Positions 8,830 through 17,612 of a stretch of DNA of 59,456 bases are shown here, in pieces (the first letter of the stretch is position 1; each line of letters starts with the position of its first letter). The notes under the pieces are model-generated. The model made no database searches, was not told where the DNA came from, and worked only from the letters and a program-made list of their open reading frames with translations. The stretch is from NCBI GenBank assembly GCA_019414565.1, contig DXLU01000015.1, forward strand, positions 1-59,456. The letters are read 5' to 3'. The position numbers and the translations under genes are program-made. Source of the DNA: Collinsella sp. GTDB taxonomy: Bacteria > Actinomycetota > Coriobacteriia > Coriobacteriales > Coriobacteriaceae.

Positions 8830-8919
8830 GGAGAGATGGCAGAGCGGTTGAATGCGGCGGTCTTGAAAACCGTTGAGCGCGAGAGCGTTCCGGGGGTTCG
8901 AATCCCCCTCTCTCCGCCA
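8830..8919 (+). tRNA. tRNA-Ser (anticodon UGA)
   Basis: Acceptor stem GGAGAGA (8830-8836) pairs with TCTCTCC (8909-8915); discriminator G at 8916 and encoded CCA at 8917-8919. The anticodon loop in CGGTCTTGAAAACCG gives TGA. A long variable arm and the TTCGAAT of the T loop fit serine. It is divergent from the TadA fusion. Confidence 0.97.
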
Positions 8920-8921
8920 CC

Positions 8922-9506
8922 TTAGTGATTCACCGGCGTCATGGTGCGCTCAAACAGCGCATCGACCACGTCGGCTATCTCGGGTCGACGCTCAAGATCG
9001 TGACCCGACTCCCACCAATTTGTGAACAGTCGAATAATGCCACCGGCGATAAACTCCGATGTCGTCTCGAGCGAAACGGGCGCCAGGGCATCTTCGGCAA
9101 GCGAGCTCATCACACGCTCGCGGATGGAACGCGCAATGCGGTCGCAAATCATGCCGGTCAGCATGCCCGACATGCTGCTGGCCAAAAGGTTATCCATGAG
9201 CTGCTCATGCGCCAGAATCATATTCATGGCATCGTCAAAGACCTCATGGCGAAGCGCCCGTACGTCATCAAGCGGCTCCGCGTCCGCTGCATCGGTCCGG
9301 TTTTGCGGCAAGCCCGTCATAAGCTCATCGATATAGAAGGCAAAGTAATCGTTTTTATCGCGAAAATGCTTATAGAACGTCGTGCGGCGAATCAGGGCCC
9401 GGTCGCAAAGCATGGCAACCGTCAAATCCTCAAACCGATGCTCTTCCAAGAGCTCGGTAAAAGCATCGAACAGGGCACGATAGGTTTTCTTGATGCGAAG
9501 GTCCAT
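8922..9506 (-). CDS. TetR/AcrR-family transcriptional regulator
   Basis: A 194-residue DNA-binding protein. The N-terminal helix-turn-helix is clear: FEDLTVAMLCDRALIRRTTFYKHF has the TetR pattern, including the FYKHF end. The C-terminal ligand domain is of the TetR_C type seen in DhaS-like regulators. A much longer upstream frame is not credible. Two starts are possible, at 9518 and 9506; the second has GAGG at a workable distance. The coding end lies three bases from the tRNA-Ser end, on the opposite strand. Its target is not evident; it faces away from lemA. Confidence 0.8.
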   Translation of the reverse strand: MDLRIKKTYRALFDAFTELLEEHRFEDLTVAMLCDRALIRRTTFYKHFRDKNDYFAFYIDELMTGLPQNRTDAADAEPLDDVRALRHEVFDDAMNMILAHEQLMDNLLASSMSGMLTGMICDRIARSIRERVMSSLAEDALAPVSLETTSEFIAGGIIRLFTNWWESGHDLERRPEIADVVDALFERTMTPVNH

Positions 9507-9717
9507 CCATATCGCCATCCTCAAGGTGTAGACAGCATTCCTTAATTTGTCGCATATCTTACACCTGTACCACCCGTTCCATATTGGCGGCCCCTCCTTG
9601 GCGGAAACATAACGCTTACCGGAAAGTTCGGTATCGCCAAAGGTTGCGGGTATACTAGTAGCGTTACACCAACGGCAGCCGGCGCAAAACGCCGCTGCCA
9701 TTCGAAACGGAGACATC

Positions 9718-10269
9718 ATGCTTCCTGTCATCATCGGTATCGTTGTTGTCGTTGTGATCGCCAGCGCCATCGCCGGCATCTACAACAACATGGTCACCAA
9801 GCGCAATCGCATCGATAATGCCTGGCAGAACATCGACACGCAGCTGCAGCGCCGCAACGACCTGATCCCTAACCTGGTCGAGACCGTCAAGGGCTACGCC
9901 AAGCACGAGCAGGACACGCTCGCCGCCGTAGTCAACGCGCGCAACGCCGCCGTGAGCGCCACCACCCCCGAGGCCAAGATGGAAGCGGACAACGTGCTGA
10001 CCGGTGCGCTGCGCCAGCTCTTTGCCGTCGCCGAGGCCTACCCCGACCTTAAGGCAAATACCAACTTTACGCAGCTCCAGTCCACGCTCGAGGACACCGA
10101 GAACAAGGTGAGCTACGCGCGCCAGAGCTACAACGATTGCGTGCTCAGCTACAACAACGCCATCCAGACGTTCCCGGCTGTTATCTTTGCCGGCATCTTC
10201 CAGTTTAAGGAGCGCCAGGGCTTCGAGGCCGCCGAGGCCGCCCGCCAGGCACCAACCGTCAAGTTCTAG
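9718..10269 (+). CDS. LemA-family membrane protein
   Basis: A 183-residue protein with one N-terminal membrane helix (about 2-22) and a long helical domain outside or below it. The family signature is plain: YNNMVTKRNRIDNAWQNID and the following RRNDLIPNLVETVKGYA. LemA proteins are widespread; their molecular role is not settled, though they often sit near peptidases or TPM-domain proteins. Here the gene stands alone with a strong terminator. Confidence 0.9.
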   Translation: MLPVIIGIVVVVVIASAIAGIYNNMVTKRNRIDNAWQNIDTQLQRRNDLIPNLVETVKGYAKHEQDTLAAVVNARNAAVSATTPEAKMEADNVLTGALRQLFAVAEAYPDLKANTNFTQLQSTLEDTENKVSYARQSYNDCVLSYNNAIQTFPAVIFAGIFQFKERQGFEAAEAARQAPTVKF

Positions 10270-10303
10270 TGAGCCGTTGACGCATCCACAACCGTTTTTG
10301 CAT

Positions 10304-10345
10304 AAACCGCCCCGTCGAATGCATACTTCGACGGGGCGGTTTCCT
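10304..10345 (+). terminator. Rho-independent terminator of lemA
   Basis: A perfect 16-bp stem (10304-10319 with 10327-10342, arm AAACCGCCCCGTCGAA) with a seven-base loop and T-rich tail. Confidence 0.9.
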
Positions 10346-10367
10346 TTGTCGCGAAGGTCCCCCTCAA

Positions 10368-10580
10368 GGCGCCGTGCATTTTTGTGAGTATTCAGCATGC
10401 CCGACAGCTTCGAGCGCCACGATAAATGCCAAAGACCGCGAATATTCCTGCAAATCAAACGCTATCAGCCCATAGCCCCGCCCATCATTCGTAGAAAACA
10501 TCGATAAATCCCGATTTTTCGCCCGAGGTCGGTATGCAAGGGCCTTCGATTGCAGAATACTCGCAAAAATGCACGTCGCC
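10368..10580. mobile_element. MITE-like element with 30-bp terminal inverted repeats
   Basis: Ends 10368-10397 and 10551-10580 are reverse complements at 27 of 30 positions (shared core CGTGCATTTTTG, then GAGTATTC). The 213-bp body has no credible gene; an 80-codon minus frame that spans it matches nothing recognised. No target duplication is obvious. Size and terminal repeats fit a miniature inverted-repeat element, but only one copy is in the window. Confidence 0.5.
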
Positions 10581-10604
10581 ACCACCCCCCACATGGCTCG
10601 AAGC

Positions 10605-10632
10605 AAAACAAAAGCGCGGCCAAAAGGCCGCG
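10605..10632 (-). terminator. Probable terminator downstream of ilvE
   Basis: Stem CGCGGCC (10615-10621) with GGCCGCG (10626-10632), loop AAAA; on the minus strand the tail is TTTTGTTTTG. It lies beyond palindrome B, about 200 bases after the ilvE stop. Confidence 0.6.
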
Positions 10633-10690
10633 TACCATCTTTAATTCAGATCTATATTGCCCGTAACGGCAGTACCGAGGTAACGCAGTC

Positions 10691-10809
10691 CCGAGGGCAA
10701 CCTACCTTTCCGGCGCACTCCGCAGGACGAAAGAACCTCCGCCGCACGAAGTGCGCAGCGGAGGTTCTTTCATGTCCGAGGACGCGCCGGAAAGGTAGGT
10801 TGCCCTCGG
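10691..10809. repeat. Long perfect palindrome B (26-bp arms, inner 13-bp hairpin)
   Basis: Outer arms 10691-10716 and 10784-10809 match over all 26 bases (CCGAGGGCAACCTACCTTTC at the left end). Inside, 10730-10742 pairs exactly with 10758-10770 (AAAGAACCTCCGC). It starts 20 bases past the ilvE stop. Confidence 0.95.
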
Positions 10810-10828
10810 GCCGGACATACAAGGCAGC

Positions 10829-11881
10829 TTATGCGACGGTGTAAACCCAGTTGTGCTTATCCTCGACAGCACCGGACTGAATACCAGTCAGGGTCTCGCG
10901 AAGCTTCTTCATCACGGGGCCGATCTCGGTGCAGCCAGCCGGGAAGGTCACGGTCTCATCGGCACCGTAGACCTTGTTGTCGATCTCGCCCACCGGGGAG
11001 ATGACGGCAGCGGTGCCGCACAGGCCGCATTCCACAAAGGTGCCGGCCTTGACCTCGGCCCACTCGACGGGACGCTGGTCGACGGTCATGCCCAAATCCT
11101 CGGCAACCTGAACGAGCGAGCGACGGGTGATGGAGGGCAGGATGGAGTCGGTGTGCGACTGAGGAACGACGAGGGTGCCGTTCTCCTTCACGAACAGAAC
11201 GTTCGCGCCACCGGTCTCCTCGACATAGGTGCGGGACTCGGAGTCGAGATACAGGTTCTCGGCATAACCCTCGCGATGGGCCTCCATCGTGGGCTTGAGG
11301 GACATGGCGTAGTTCAGGCCGGCCTTGATATTGCCGGTGCCGTGCGGTGCGGCGCGGTCGTACTCGGAAACGCGCAGCTTGACGGGCTTGAGGCCGCCCT
11401 TAAAGTACGGACCGACCGGGGTCACGAGAATGCGGAACGTGTACTCAGGAGCGGGAGCCACGCCGATCACGTCACCGGAGCCGATCATAAACGGACGCAC
11501 GTACAGGGTCGCACCAGAACCGAAGGGCGGAACCCAAGCGGCGTTGGCAGAAACGACCTGCTTGACGGCCTCAACAAACTTATCCTTGGGGAACGGGGGC
11601 ATCTCGAGGCGCTGGGCAGAGTTATACATGCGCTCGGCGTTCATGTCGGGACGGAAGCAGACGATGCTACCGTCCTCGGCGGTGTAGGCCTTCAGGCCCT
11701 CAAAGACCTCCTGGCAGTAATGGAAGATGCCGCCGCACTCGGAGACATGCAGGGTGTGGTCGGTAGTCAGGCCGCCCTCGTCCCACTCGCCATCCTTCCA
11801 ATGAGCCTCGTAGCTGTAATCGGTCTTCATGTAGCCAAAGCCGAGGCTACCCCAATCGATATCCTTCTTCTCGACAGTCAT
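10829..11881 (-). CDS. ilvE: Branched-chain amino acid aminotransferase
   Basis: A 350-residue PLP enzyme of fold type IV that interconverts Leu/Ile/Val and their 2-oxo acids using glutamate/2-oxoglutarate. Length and sequence fit the class with an N-terminal SLGFGYMKTDY, the YCQEVFEGLKAY segment, the region around GTGNIKAGLNYA with the PLP lysine, and EETGGANVLFV. The ATG at 11879-11881 follows AAGGAG; a longer frame upstream lacks such a site. It is a single-gene unit, ended by palindrome B and a terminator. Confidence 0.93.
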   Translation of the reverse strand: MTVEKKDIDWGSLGFGYMKTDYSYEAHWKDGEWDEGGLTTDHTLHVSECGGIFHYCQEVFEGLKAYTAEDGSIVCFRPDMNAERMYNSAQRLEMPPFPKDKFVEAVKQVVSANAAWVPPFGSGATLYVRPFMIGSGDVIGVAPAPEYTFRILVTPVGPYFKGGLKPVKLRVSEYDRAAPHGTGNIKAGLNYAMSLKPTMEAHREGYAENLYLDSESRTYVEETGGANVLFVKENGTLVVPQSHTDSILPSITRRSLVQVAEDLGMTVDQRPVEWAEVKAGTFVECGLCGTAAVISPVGEIDNKVYGADETVTFPAGCTEIGPVMKKLRETLTGIQSGAVEDKHNWVYTVA

Positions 11882-12106
11882 ATGTCGCTCCTTACATACA
11901 CAGTTGCATACTCGCGAACCCGCACGCAAGGACCGGGGCCGACCGCGTCGCAACATCGCACGCCCGGAGCGTAGAGCCGGACGGGACACGCGGACAGCAT
12001 CAAAGCCGATGGCACGTCGATTCGCATGCACGAGATTGTACTCCGCACACGCATCGGATAAAACGTTTTTCTTTAACTAACTAAAGTATTTTCATTTGAC
12101 CGAAGC

Positions 12107-12140
12107 AAAAAGGCCCGCCACCGTAAGCGGTGACGGGCCT
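12107..12140 (-). terminator. Rho-independent terminator of the DedA gene
   Basis: Stem 12111-12123 with 12128-12140 (AGGCCCGcCACCG type, one mismatch); the minus-strand tail is five T. Confidence 0.88.
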
Positions 12141-12169
12141 CAACTGCACGGTTTGCGCGCTGGCTCGAG

Positions 12170-12817
12170 CTAAGCGTTCTTTTTGCCCAGCTTAGCCTTA
12201 ACCAGACCGACCACGGTCGGGATAATCGACACGGCAACGATGCCAACGATTAGCAGCTCAAAGTGCTCCTGCACAAAGGGAATGCCGCCAAAGAAGTAGC
12301 CCAGCAGCGTAAAGACCGTCGACCAGGTAATGCCGCCCAGCACGTTAAAGATGACAAAGTTGCGCCAGTGCATGCCGCCCATGCCAGCGATGAAGGGCAC
12401 AAAGGTGCGGATAAACGGAAAGAAGCGGCCCAGGAAGATGGCCAGGTGGCCCCACTTGTCCAAGAAGTCCTCGGACTTTTTGATGCGCTCGGGCGTCATG
12501 GCCTTGACCTTGCCCGAGGCAATGATCTTTTTGCCAAAGAAATGGCCGATCATAAAGTTGCACTGATCGCCCAAAATGGCAGCGGCCCATGCGGTGGCCA
12601 GAAGCGCCACAATGTTAAAGCCGCCGTTGTGGGCGAAGAAACCCGAGGCGAACAGCAGCGAATCACCGGGAAGGAACGGGAAGAACACCACGCCCGTCTC
12701 GATAAAGATGATCAGGAACACGCAGTCGTAGGCCATAAGCGGGCCGGCGGCGATCCAGCTGGCGATCGCGGTGCGCGGGTCCTTAAGCAGCTCGGCGATA
12801 AAATTGATGAAACCCAT
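12170..12817 (-). CDS. DedA-family membrane protein (VTT domain)
   Basis: A 215-residue polytopic membrane protein. It shows the DedA features: ETGVVFFPFLPGDSLLF near residue 45-60, the GRFFPFIRTFVPFIAGMGGM stretch with the key arginines in mid-protein, and C-terminal membrane helices with a lysine-rich tail. DedA proteins take part in lipid carrier recycling or envelope homeostasis; UptA/PopT members flip undecaprenyl phosphate or phosphatidylethanolamine. The start chosen has GAGAGG upstream; an N-terminally longer frame lacks support. Confidence 0.9.
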   Translation of the reverse strand: MGFINFIAELLKDPRTAIASWIAAGPLMAYDCVFLIIFIETGVVFFPFLPGDSLLFASGFFAHNGGFNIVALLATAWAAAILGDQCNFMIGHFFGKKIIASGKVKAMTPERIKKSEDFLDKWGHLAIFLGRFFPFIRTFVPFIAGMGGMHWRNFVIFNVLGGITWSTVFTLLGYFFGGIPFVQEHFELLIVGIVAVSIIPTVVGLVKAKLGKKNA

Positions 12818-13040
12818 GAAGTAAAACCTCTCAGTTGTGGGCGCGGATACGTCCAAGTTGACCAGTATACGGTTGCGGCGCCCCCTCGTGCGCAACCCCA
12901 CAAAAGCATGACTCCATTACCAGCAAGTTTGCATAACTGACACCTGTCGTGCAAAGCTGCCAAGATTGTTCTACCTAATCCCTAGCGAATCGCTATACTT
13001 TATTGAATCGCATTGCCATGGCGCTAAGGGAGGGCGGCCG

Positions 13041-13745
13041 GTGAGCTTTATCAATACCATTCGCGAGGACATCAAGACCGTCCAAGCGCAGGACCCCGCC
13101 GCGCAAAACGGTCTGGTCATTTTCCTTTCCTATCCTGGCCTGCATGCCAAGTGGAACCACGTACCCGAGCACTGGCTCTGGGAGCACGGTCATCGCTCGC
13201 TCGCCCGCGTGCTCTCGCAAATCACCCGCCACATCACCGGCGTCGAGATTCATCCCGCCGCACAGATCGGCAAGCACTTCTTTATCGACCATGCCATGGG
13301 CGTCGTCATCGGCGAGACCACCATCGTGGGCGACAACTGCGTGCTCTACCAGGGCGTCACGCTCGGCGGTACCGGCAACGAGACCGGCAAACGCCACCCA
13401 ACGCTCGGCGATAACGTCACCGTGGGCACGGGCGCCAAGGTGCTCGGCAACATCCGCATCGGCAACAACGTCAAAATCGGCGGCAACTCGGTTGTCGTCA
13501 AGGACGTGCCCGACAACTGCACCGTCGTGGGCGTGCCGGGACGCATCATCAAGCGCAACGGCTGCCGTGTGTTCGAGGAGAGTTTCGACGCCAAGCAGCA
13601 TCGTGAGTACATGCCCGATGACGCCGCCGAGCAGTCCGCCCTCAACCGCCAGGGTATCACCGAGAATGCCCGCCGCGTCAAAGAACTCGAGCGAGAGGTG
13701 GCCGAGCTCAAGGCCCTCGTCGCCAAGCTCGTGGACGAGCGCTAG
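13041..13745 (+). CDS. cysE: Serine O-acetyltransferase
   Basis: A 234-residue cytoplasmic enzyme that makes O-acetylserine from serine and acetyl-CoA, first step of cysteine synthesis. The N-terminal helical domain is short, followed by the left-handed beta helix of hexapeptide repeats with catalytic HAMGVVIGE and GGTGNETGKRHP. A charged coiled-coil tail (about 200-234) is added at the C-terminus. The start is GTG at 13041 with GGGAGGG just upstream; an ATG 75 bases earlier is in frame but has no ribosome site. No cysK is adjacent. Confidence 0.92.
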   Translation: MSFINTIREDIKTVQAQDPAAQNGLVIFLSYPGLHAKWNHVPEHWLWEHGHRSLARVLSQITRHITGVEIHPAAQIGKHFFIDHAMGVVIGETTIVGDNCVLYQGVTLGGTGNETGKRHPTLGDNVTVGTGAKVLGNIRIGNNVKIGGNSVVVKDVPDNCTVVGVPGRIIKRNGCRVFEESFDAKQHREYMPDDAAEQSALNRQGITENARRVKELEREVAELKALVAKLVDER

Positions 13746-13781
13746 GAACGCGAGCGGCACAAAACAACATCGGCACCGACG

Positions 13782-13826
13782 CAAAAGGCTCGCCAGGGAA
13801 TCCATCCCCGGCGCGCCTTTCTTTTT
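13782..13826 (+). terminator. Terminator of cysE
   Basis: Interrupted stem AAAGGC..GCC with GGC..GCCTTT followed by CTTTTTG. Confidence 0.65.
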
Positions 13827-13828
13827 GA

Positions 13829-13858
13829 TGTGACATGCGGGACTGTCCCTTTGTCACA
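13829..13858. repeat. GGGAC-core hairpin repeat, copy 2
   Basis: TGTGACA (13829-13835) pairs with TGTCACA (13852-13858) around GGGACTGTCCC. It sits between the converging ends of cysE and exporter 2. Confidence 0.65.
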
Positions 13859-15874
13859 TTATGCGAACTGACTCAGATAGAGGTCGGCGTAAGCACCCTC
13901 GGCAGCCAGCAGTTCCTTATGCGTGCCTTGCTCGATAATGTTGCCGTGATCCATGACCAAGATCAGGTCGGCGTCCACGATCGTCGACAGGCGATGCGCG
14001 ATCACAAAGCTTGTGCGCCCATGCATGAGCGCGTCCATGGCACGGCCGATGGCAAGCTCGGTGCGCGTATCCACGCTTGAGGTCGCCTCATCCAGAATGA
14101 GAATCGCCGGGTTGTTGAGCAGCACGCGCGCAATGGTCAGCAGCTGACGCTGGCCCTGGCTGATGCTTTCGGCATCATTGGCCACGCGCGTGTCGTAGCC
14201 CTGCGGCATGGTGCGCACAAAGAAGTCGACCTGCGCGGCGCGGGCGGCAGCCACGATCTCATCGCGCGTTGCCTCGGGGCAGCCGTAGGCGATGTTTTCG
14301 GCAATCGTGCCGTCGAACAGCCAGGCGTCCTGCAGCACCATGCCAAACTGCTGACGTAGCTCACCGCGGTTCACGAGGCGCGTATCCACACCGTCGAGCG
14401 TAATGCGGCCGCCGTCGATTTCGTAAAAGCGCATGAGTAAGTTGATGAGCGTGGTCTTACCCGCACCCGTTGTTCCCACCACCGCAATCTTCTGACCCGG
14501 TTCGGCGGTAAACGACACGTCGCACATGAGCGGCTTTTCGGGCGTGTAGCCAAAGCGCACATGCTCAAAAGCGACACGGCCCTCCACGCGACCCGGCAGA
14601 TTGGCAGCCTCGCCCGGCTGCGGATCGGCCTCCATCTCGGGCTCATCGAGCAGGTCGAACACGCGCTCCGCACTCGCCAGCGCGCTCTGCAGCGAGTTGA
14701 AAGTGAACGACAGCTGCGTCATGGGTTCGGACGCCTCGTAGATAAACTGGAAGAACGCCTGGAACACGCCGACGGTCATGTGACCGGCGACCAGCATGCT
14801 GCAGCCCACGAGCGCAATCACGATCTGCGCCAGGCGACCGATAAAGCGAACCGCGGGTCCGACGGCGTTGATCATAAAGTCGGCCTTGGTACTCACGCGC
14901 GCCAGCTCGCCCGAGGCCTCGTGCACCTCGGCAGAGCTCTGGTGCTCACGGTTGAATGCGCGAATCACCAAACGGCCCGAATAGCCCTCCTCGACCGCGC
15001 TCGTGATTTTGGACACCCATTCCTGACGCTCGCCCGTCACATCATGCGTACGGCGCGAAACCACCTTGGTCACCAGCAGCGATACCGCCGTAAAACCCAA
15101 AAAGATCAACGTGAGCCTAACGCTATAGACGAACATCATGATGATGGCACCCGTCACGGTACCGATCGATACCAGCAGCTGCAGCAATCCGCGCTGCATG
15201 CTCTCGGACATCTTGTCCAAGTCGTTGGTCGCACGGCTGACCACCTCACCGGGGCGATGTGCGTCAAAGTAGGCGAGCGGCAGGCGGCTGAGCTTTTGCG
15301 CGATGCGGTTGCGCAGACGCAGGTTGAGTCGCTCGGCCACACTCGACATCAAAAAGCTCTGCAACGCATAGAACGACCCGGCAGCCGTCCAGATCAAGAA
15401 GTAGACAAAGATGGTCTTGCCGCATTGGTCCCAGGTGATGCTGAAGGTGGTTCCGCTGGCAAACGCCACCTGTATATGGCCCCACAGCTCGTCGATAACA
15501 TGGGCGCTATATGCCGGCGCGGCGGTGTTAAAGATGACGTAGAACACGATGCTCGCAAACACGATGTAGAAGCGCCAATGGTCGCCGGCGGCCTCGCCCC
15601 ACAAGCGGCGCACCGTCGCCCAGGTATCCCGGGGCGTCTCGTCCTCGTCTTCGTCGTCCACGTCGCGCATACGTTCTGCCTCGGCACGGGCACGTTCGTC
15701 CTCGGCACGCTCGTTTTCCTCGTACAGCGCCTGGCGACGAGCCTCGCGCTCGGCCGCAGCCCTGGCGGCGTCATCCAGCTCGGTCGACGCGGCAGCCCGC
15801 TCGACCGTTTTCTCGCCAGCGTCCACAGCGTTCGAATCGATTGCGTCACCGCACTTCTTGAGCTCCTCGGTCAT
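13859..15874 (-). CDS. ABC exporter half-transporter, catalytic-site subunit (exporter 2)
   Basis: A 671-residue half-transporter. About 90 residues of very acidic and Ala/Arg-rich sequence precede the membrane domain, an extension its paralogue at 2731-4590 lacks. The ATPase domain has Walker A GTTGAGKTT, a deviant signature ISQGQ, Walker B LILDEATSS with catalytic Glu, and H-loop AHRLST. With its upstream partner it forms a heterodimer with one working ATP site. A GTG three codons upstream also opens the frame; the ATG at 15872-15874 is preferred because GGGAGG lies eight bases before it, inside the end of the partner gene. Confidence 0.88.
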   Translation of the reverse strand: MTEELKKCGDAIDSNAVDAGEKTVERAAASTELDDAARAAAEREARRQALYEENERAEDERARAEAERMRDVDDEDEDETPRDTWATVRRLWGEAAGDHWRFYIVFASIVFYVIFNTAAPAYSAHVIDELWGHIQVAFASGTTFSITWDQCGKTIFVYFLIWTAAGSFYALQSFLMSSVAERLNLRLRNRIAQKLSRLPLAYFDAHRPGEVVSRATNDLDKMSESMQRGLLQLLVSIGTVTGAIIMMFVYSVRLTLIFLGFTAVSLLVTKVVSRRTHDVTGERQEWVSKITSAVEEGYSGRLVIRAFNREHQSSAEVHEASGELARVSTKADFMINAVGPAVRFIGRLAQIVIALVGCSMLVAGHMTVGVFQAFFQFIYEASEPMTQLSFTFNSLQSALASAERVFDLLDEPEMEADPQPGEAANLPGRVEGRVAFEHVRFGYTPEKPLMCDVSFTAEPGQKIAVVGTTGAGKTTLINLLMRFYEIDGGRITLDGVDTRLVNRGELRQQFGMVLQDAWLFDGTIAENIAYGCPEATRDEIVAAARAAQVDFFVRTMPQGYDTRVANDAESISQGQRQLLTIARVLLNNPAILILDEATSSVDTRTELAIGRAMDALMHGRTSFVIAHRLSTIVDADLILVMDHGNIIEQGTHKELLAAEGAYADLYLSQFA

Positions 15875-15875
15875 G

Positions 15876-17612
15876 CTACTCACCTCCCTTCATCTGCGAT
15901 TCCGCGATAGCGCGGTACACCTCGCAGGTTTCCATGAGCTCGTCGTGCGTGCCCAGGCCCACGACCTCGCCGTCCTTGAGCACCACGATCTGGTCGGCAT
16001 GCAAGATCGTCGAGATGCGCTGCGCGATGATGAGCACCGCAGCGTCGCGCGTCTCCTCCTGCAGCGCATGGCGCAGCGCTGCATCGGTCTTAAAGTCCAA
16101 GGCCGAAAAACTGTCATCGAAGATATACAGATCGGCATGCTTCATGAGCGCGCGGGCAATGGCCAGGCGCTGGCGCTGACCGCCCGAAAAGTTCGTGCCA
16201 CCCTGCGCCACCGGGGTATCGAGCCCCTGCGGCTGATCGAGCACAAAGGTGCTCTGGGCAACCTGGAGCGCGTGGAGCATATCGGCCTCGGTCGCGTCTT
16301 CGTTGCCAAAGCGCAAATTGCTTGCCACGGTGCCCGAGAACAGCCATGCCTTCTGCGGGACGTAGGCAATGCGCCCGCGAATCTCGTCTTGCGAAAGCTC
16401 GCGCAGGTCGACGCCGTCCAGGCGAATGGCACCCTTGGTGGCATCGTGAAAACGCAGCAGAAGCTTTGCCACCGTCGACTTGCCCGAGCCCGTCGAGCCC
16501 ACAATCGCGGTCGTCTGACCGCGACGACAGGCAAAGCTCAGGTCGCACAGGGTGTCCTCGTCGGCATCGTCAAAGCGAAACGACATATGATCGAACTCAG
16601 CGACCGCATCCGCATCGCCCCCGGAGGCAGGCGCCCCGTCACCCAGCGTACGCTCGCCGTCCACGATGCTCGGCTCAATCTCCAACACCTGCTGCGCACG
16701 GTTCAGGCACGCCGCGGCGCGCGGCAGCGTCAGCACTACCATCTGCGCCATCATCACGAAGAACAGGATCAGGAGCGCATATTCCAGCACCGCCGAGATG
16801 CTCGCGATCTGCATGGCGTGGGCGCCCACGCGGTTGCCGCCCACCCACAGCACCGCCACCTCGGCAATGTTCATCAAAAAGAAGCTTGAGCTGTCGAGGC
16901 CCACAAACAGGTGGTTGACTTTGATGGCGTTGGCGGCGTAGTCGCTGAACACCTCGTCCAGGCGCCGCTCCTCGTGACGCTCCTTGTTAAACGCACGGAT
17001 GACGCGCACGCCCACGATGTTTTCGCGCAGCACCACGTTCATGCGGTCGATAAAGCTCTGCAAGCGCATAAAGATCGGAGCCGCGTTGGCAACCGTAAAG
17101 ACCGCCGCCACCAGCACAATCGCAACCACGACGCCCAGAAGCGTGCCCATGGCAGGATCGATAAACCAGGCGAAGATGATGCCCGCCACAGCCAAAAACG
17201 GCACGGGCAGCACCAGCTGAATCGTCTGCAGAATCGCCTGCTGAATCACGTTGATGTCGTTGAGCGAGCGCGTGATCATCGATCCGGTGCCAAAGCGCTC
17301 AAAGTCGCTGGCCGCGAGCTCGAGCGACTTGTCGTACACGGCATTGCGGATATCGCAGGCCACGTTGGCGGCCAAGCGCGCCGAAAGATAGCAGCCCAGC
17401 ACCGCGCCGCCGCTGGCCATGCCGGTCGCGATAAGCATGTAGAGGCCATTGCGCAAAATGTAGTCGACATCACCCGTGGTGATACCGGTGTTGACCATGT
17501 TCGCCAGCATCGTGGGAACCAACAGCGTGCCGACGTTATCAACCAGCAGCACCAGCAGCGTCACTGCGACAAGCCCTCGATAGGGCTTCAGAGACCTCAT
17601 TAACAGTCGCAC
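15876..17612 (-). CDS. ABC exporter half-transporter, degenerate-site subunit (exporter 2)
   Basis: A 578-residue half-transporter with a six-helix domain (about 10-300) and an ATPase domain: Walker A GSTGSGKST, intact signature FSGGQ, Walker B YIFDDSFSALD with Asp in place of the catalytic Glu, and Gln replacing the switch His (AQRIST). These are the same swaps as in 4591-6447, so the two exporter pairs are paralogous. Its start overlaps the end of the MarR gene by 13 bases, so the three genes form one transcription unit under that regulator. Confidence 0.88.
   Translation of the reverse strand: MRLLMRSLKPYRGLVAVTLLVLLVDNVGTLLVPTMLANMVNTGITTGDVDYILRNGLYMLIATGMASGGAVLGCYLSARLAANVACDIRNAVYDKSLELAASDFERFGTGSMITRSLNDINVIQQAILQTIQLVLPVPFLAVAGIIFAWFIDPAMGTLLGVVVAIVLVAAVFTVANAAPIFMRLQSFIDRMNVVLRENIVGVRVIRAFNKERHEERRLDEVFSDYAANAIKVNHLFVGLDSSSFFLMNIAEVAVLWVGGNRVGAHAMQIASISAVLEYALLILFFVMMAQMVVLTLPRAAACLNRAQQVLEIEPSIVDGERTLGDGAPASGGDADAVAEFDHMSFRFDDADEDTLCDLSFACRRGQTTAIVGSTGSGKSTVAKLLLRFHDATKGAIRLDGVDLRELSQDEIRGRIAYVPQKAWLFSGTVASNLRFGNEDATEADMLHALQVAQSTFVLDQPQGLDTPVAQGGTNFSGGQRQRLAIARALMKHADLYIFDDSFSALDFKTDAALRHALQEETRDAAVLIIAQRISTILHADQIVVLKDGEVVGLGTHDELMETCEVYRAIAESQMKGGE

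Noticed and set aside
10364..10606. 80-codon minus-strand frame between lemA and ilvE
   Set aside because: No ribosome site or recognisable sequence; it coincides with the inverted-repeat element and is better explained as part of it.
13829..13858. GGGACTGTCCC hairpin as terminator of exporter 2 or cysE
   Set aside because: No T-run follows on either strand, and cysE has a better terminator just before it; it fits the repeat family better.
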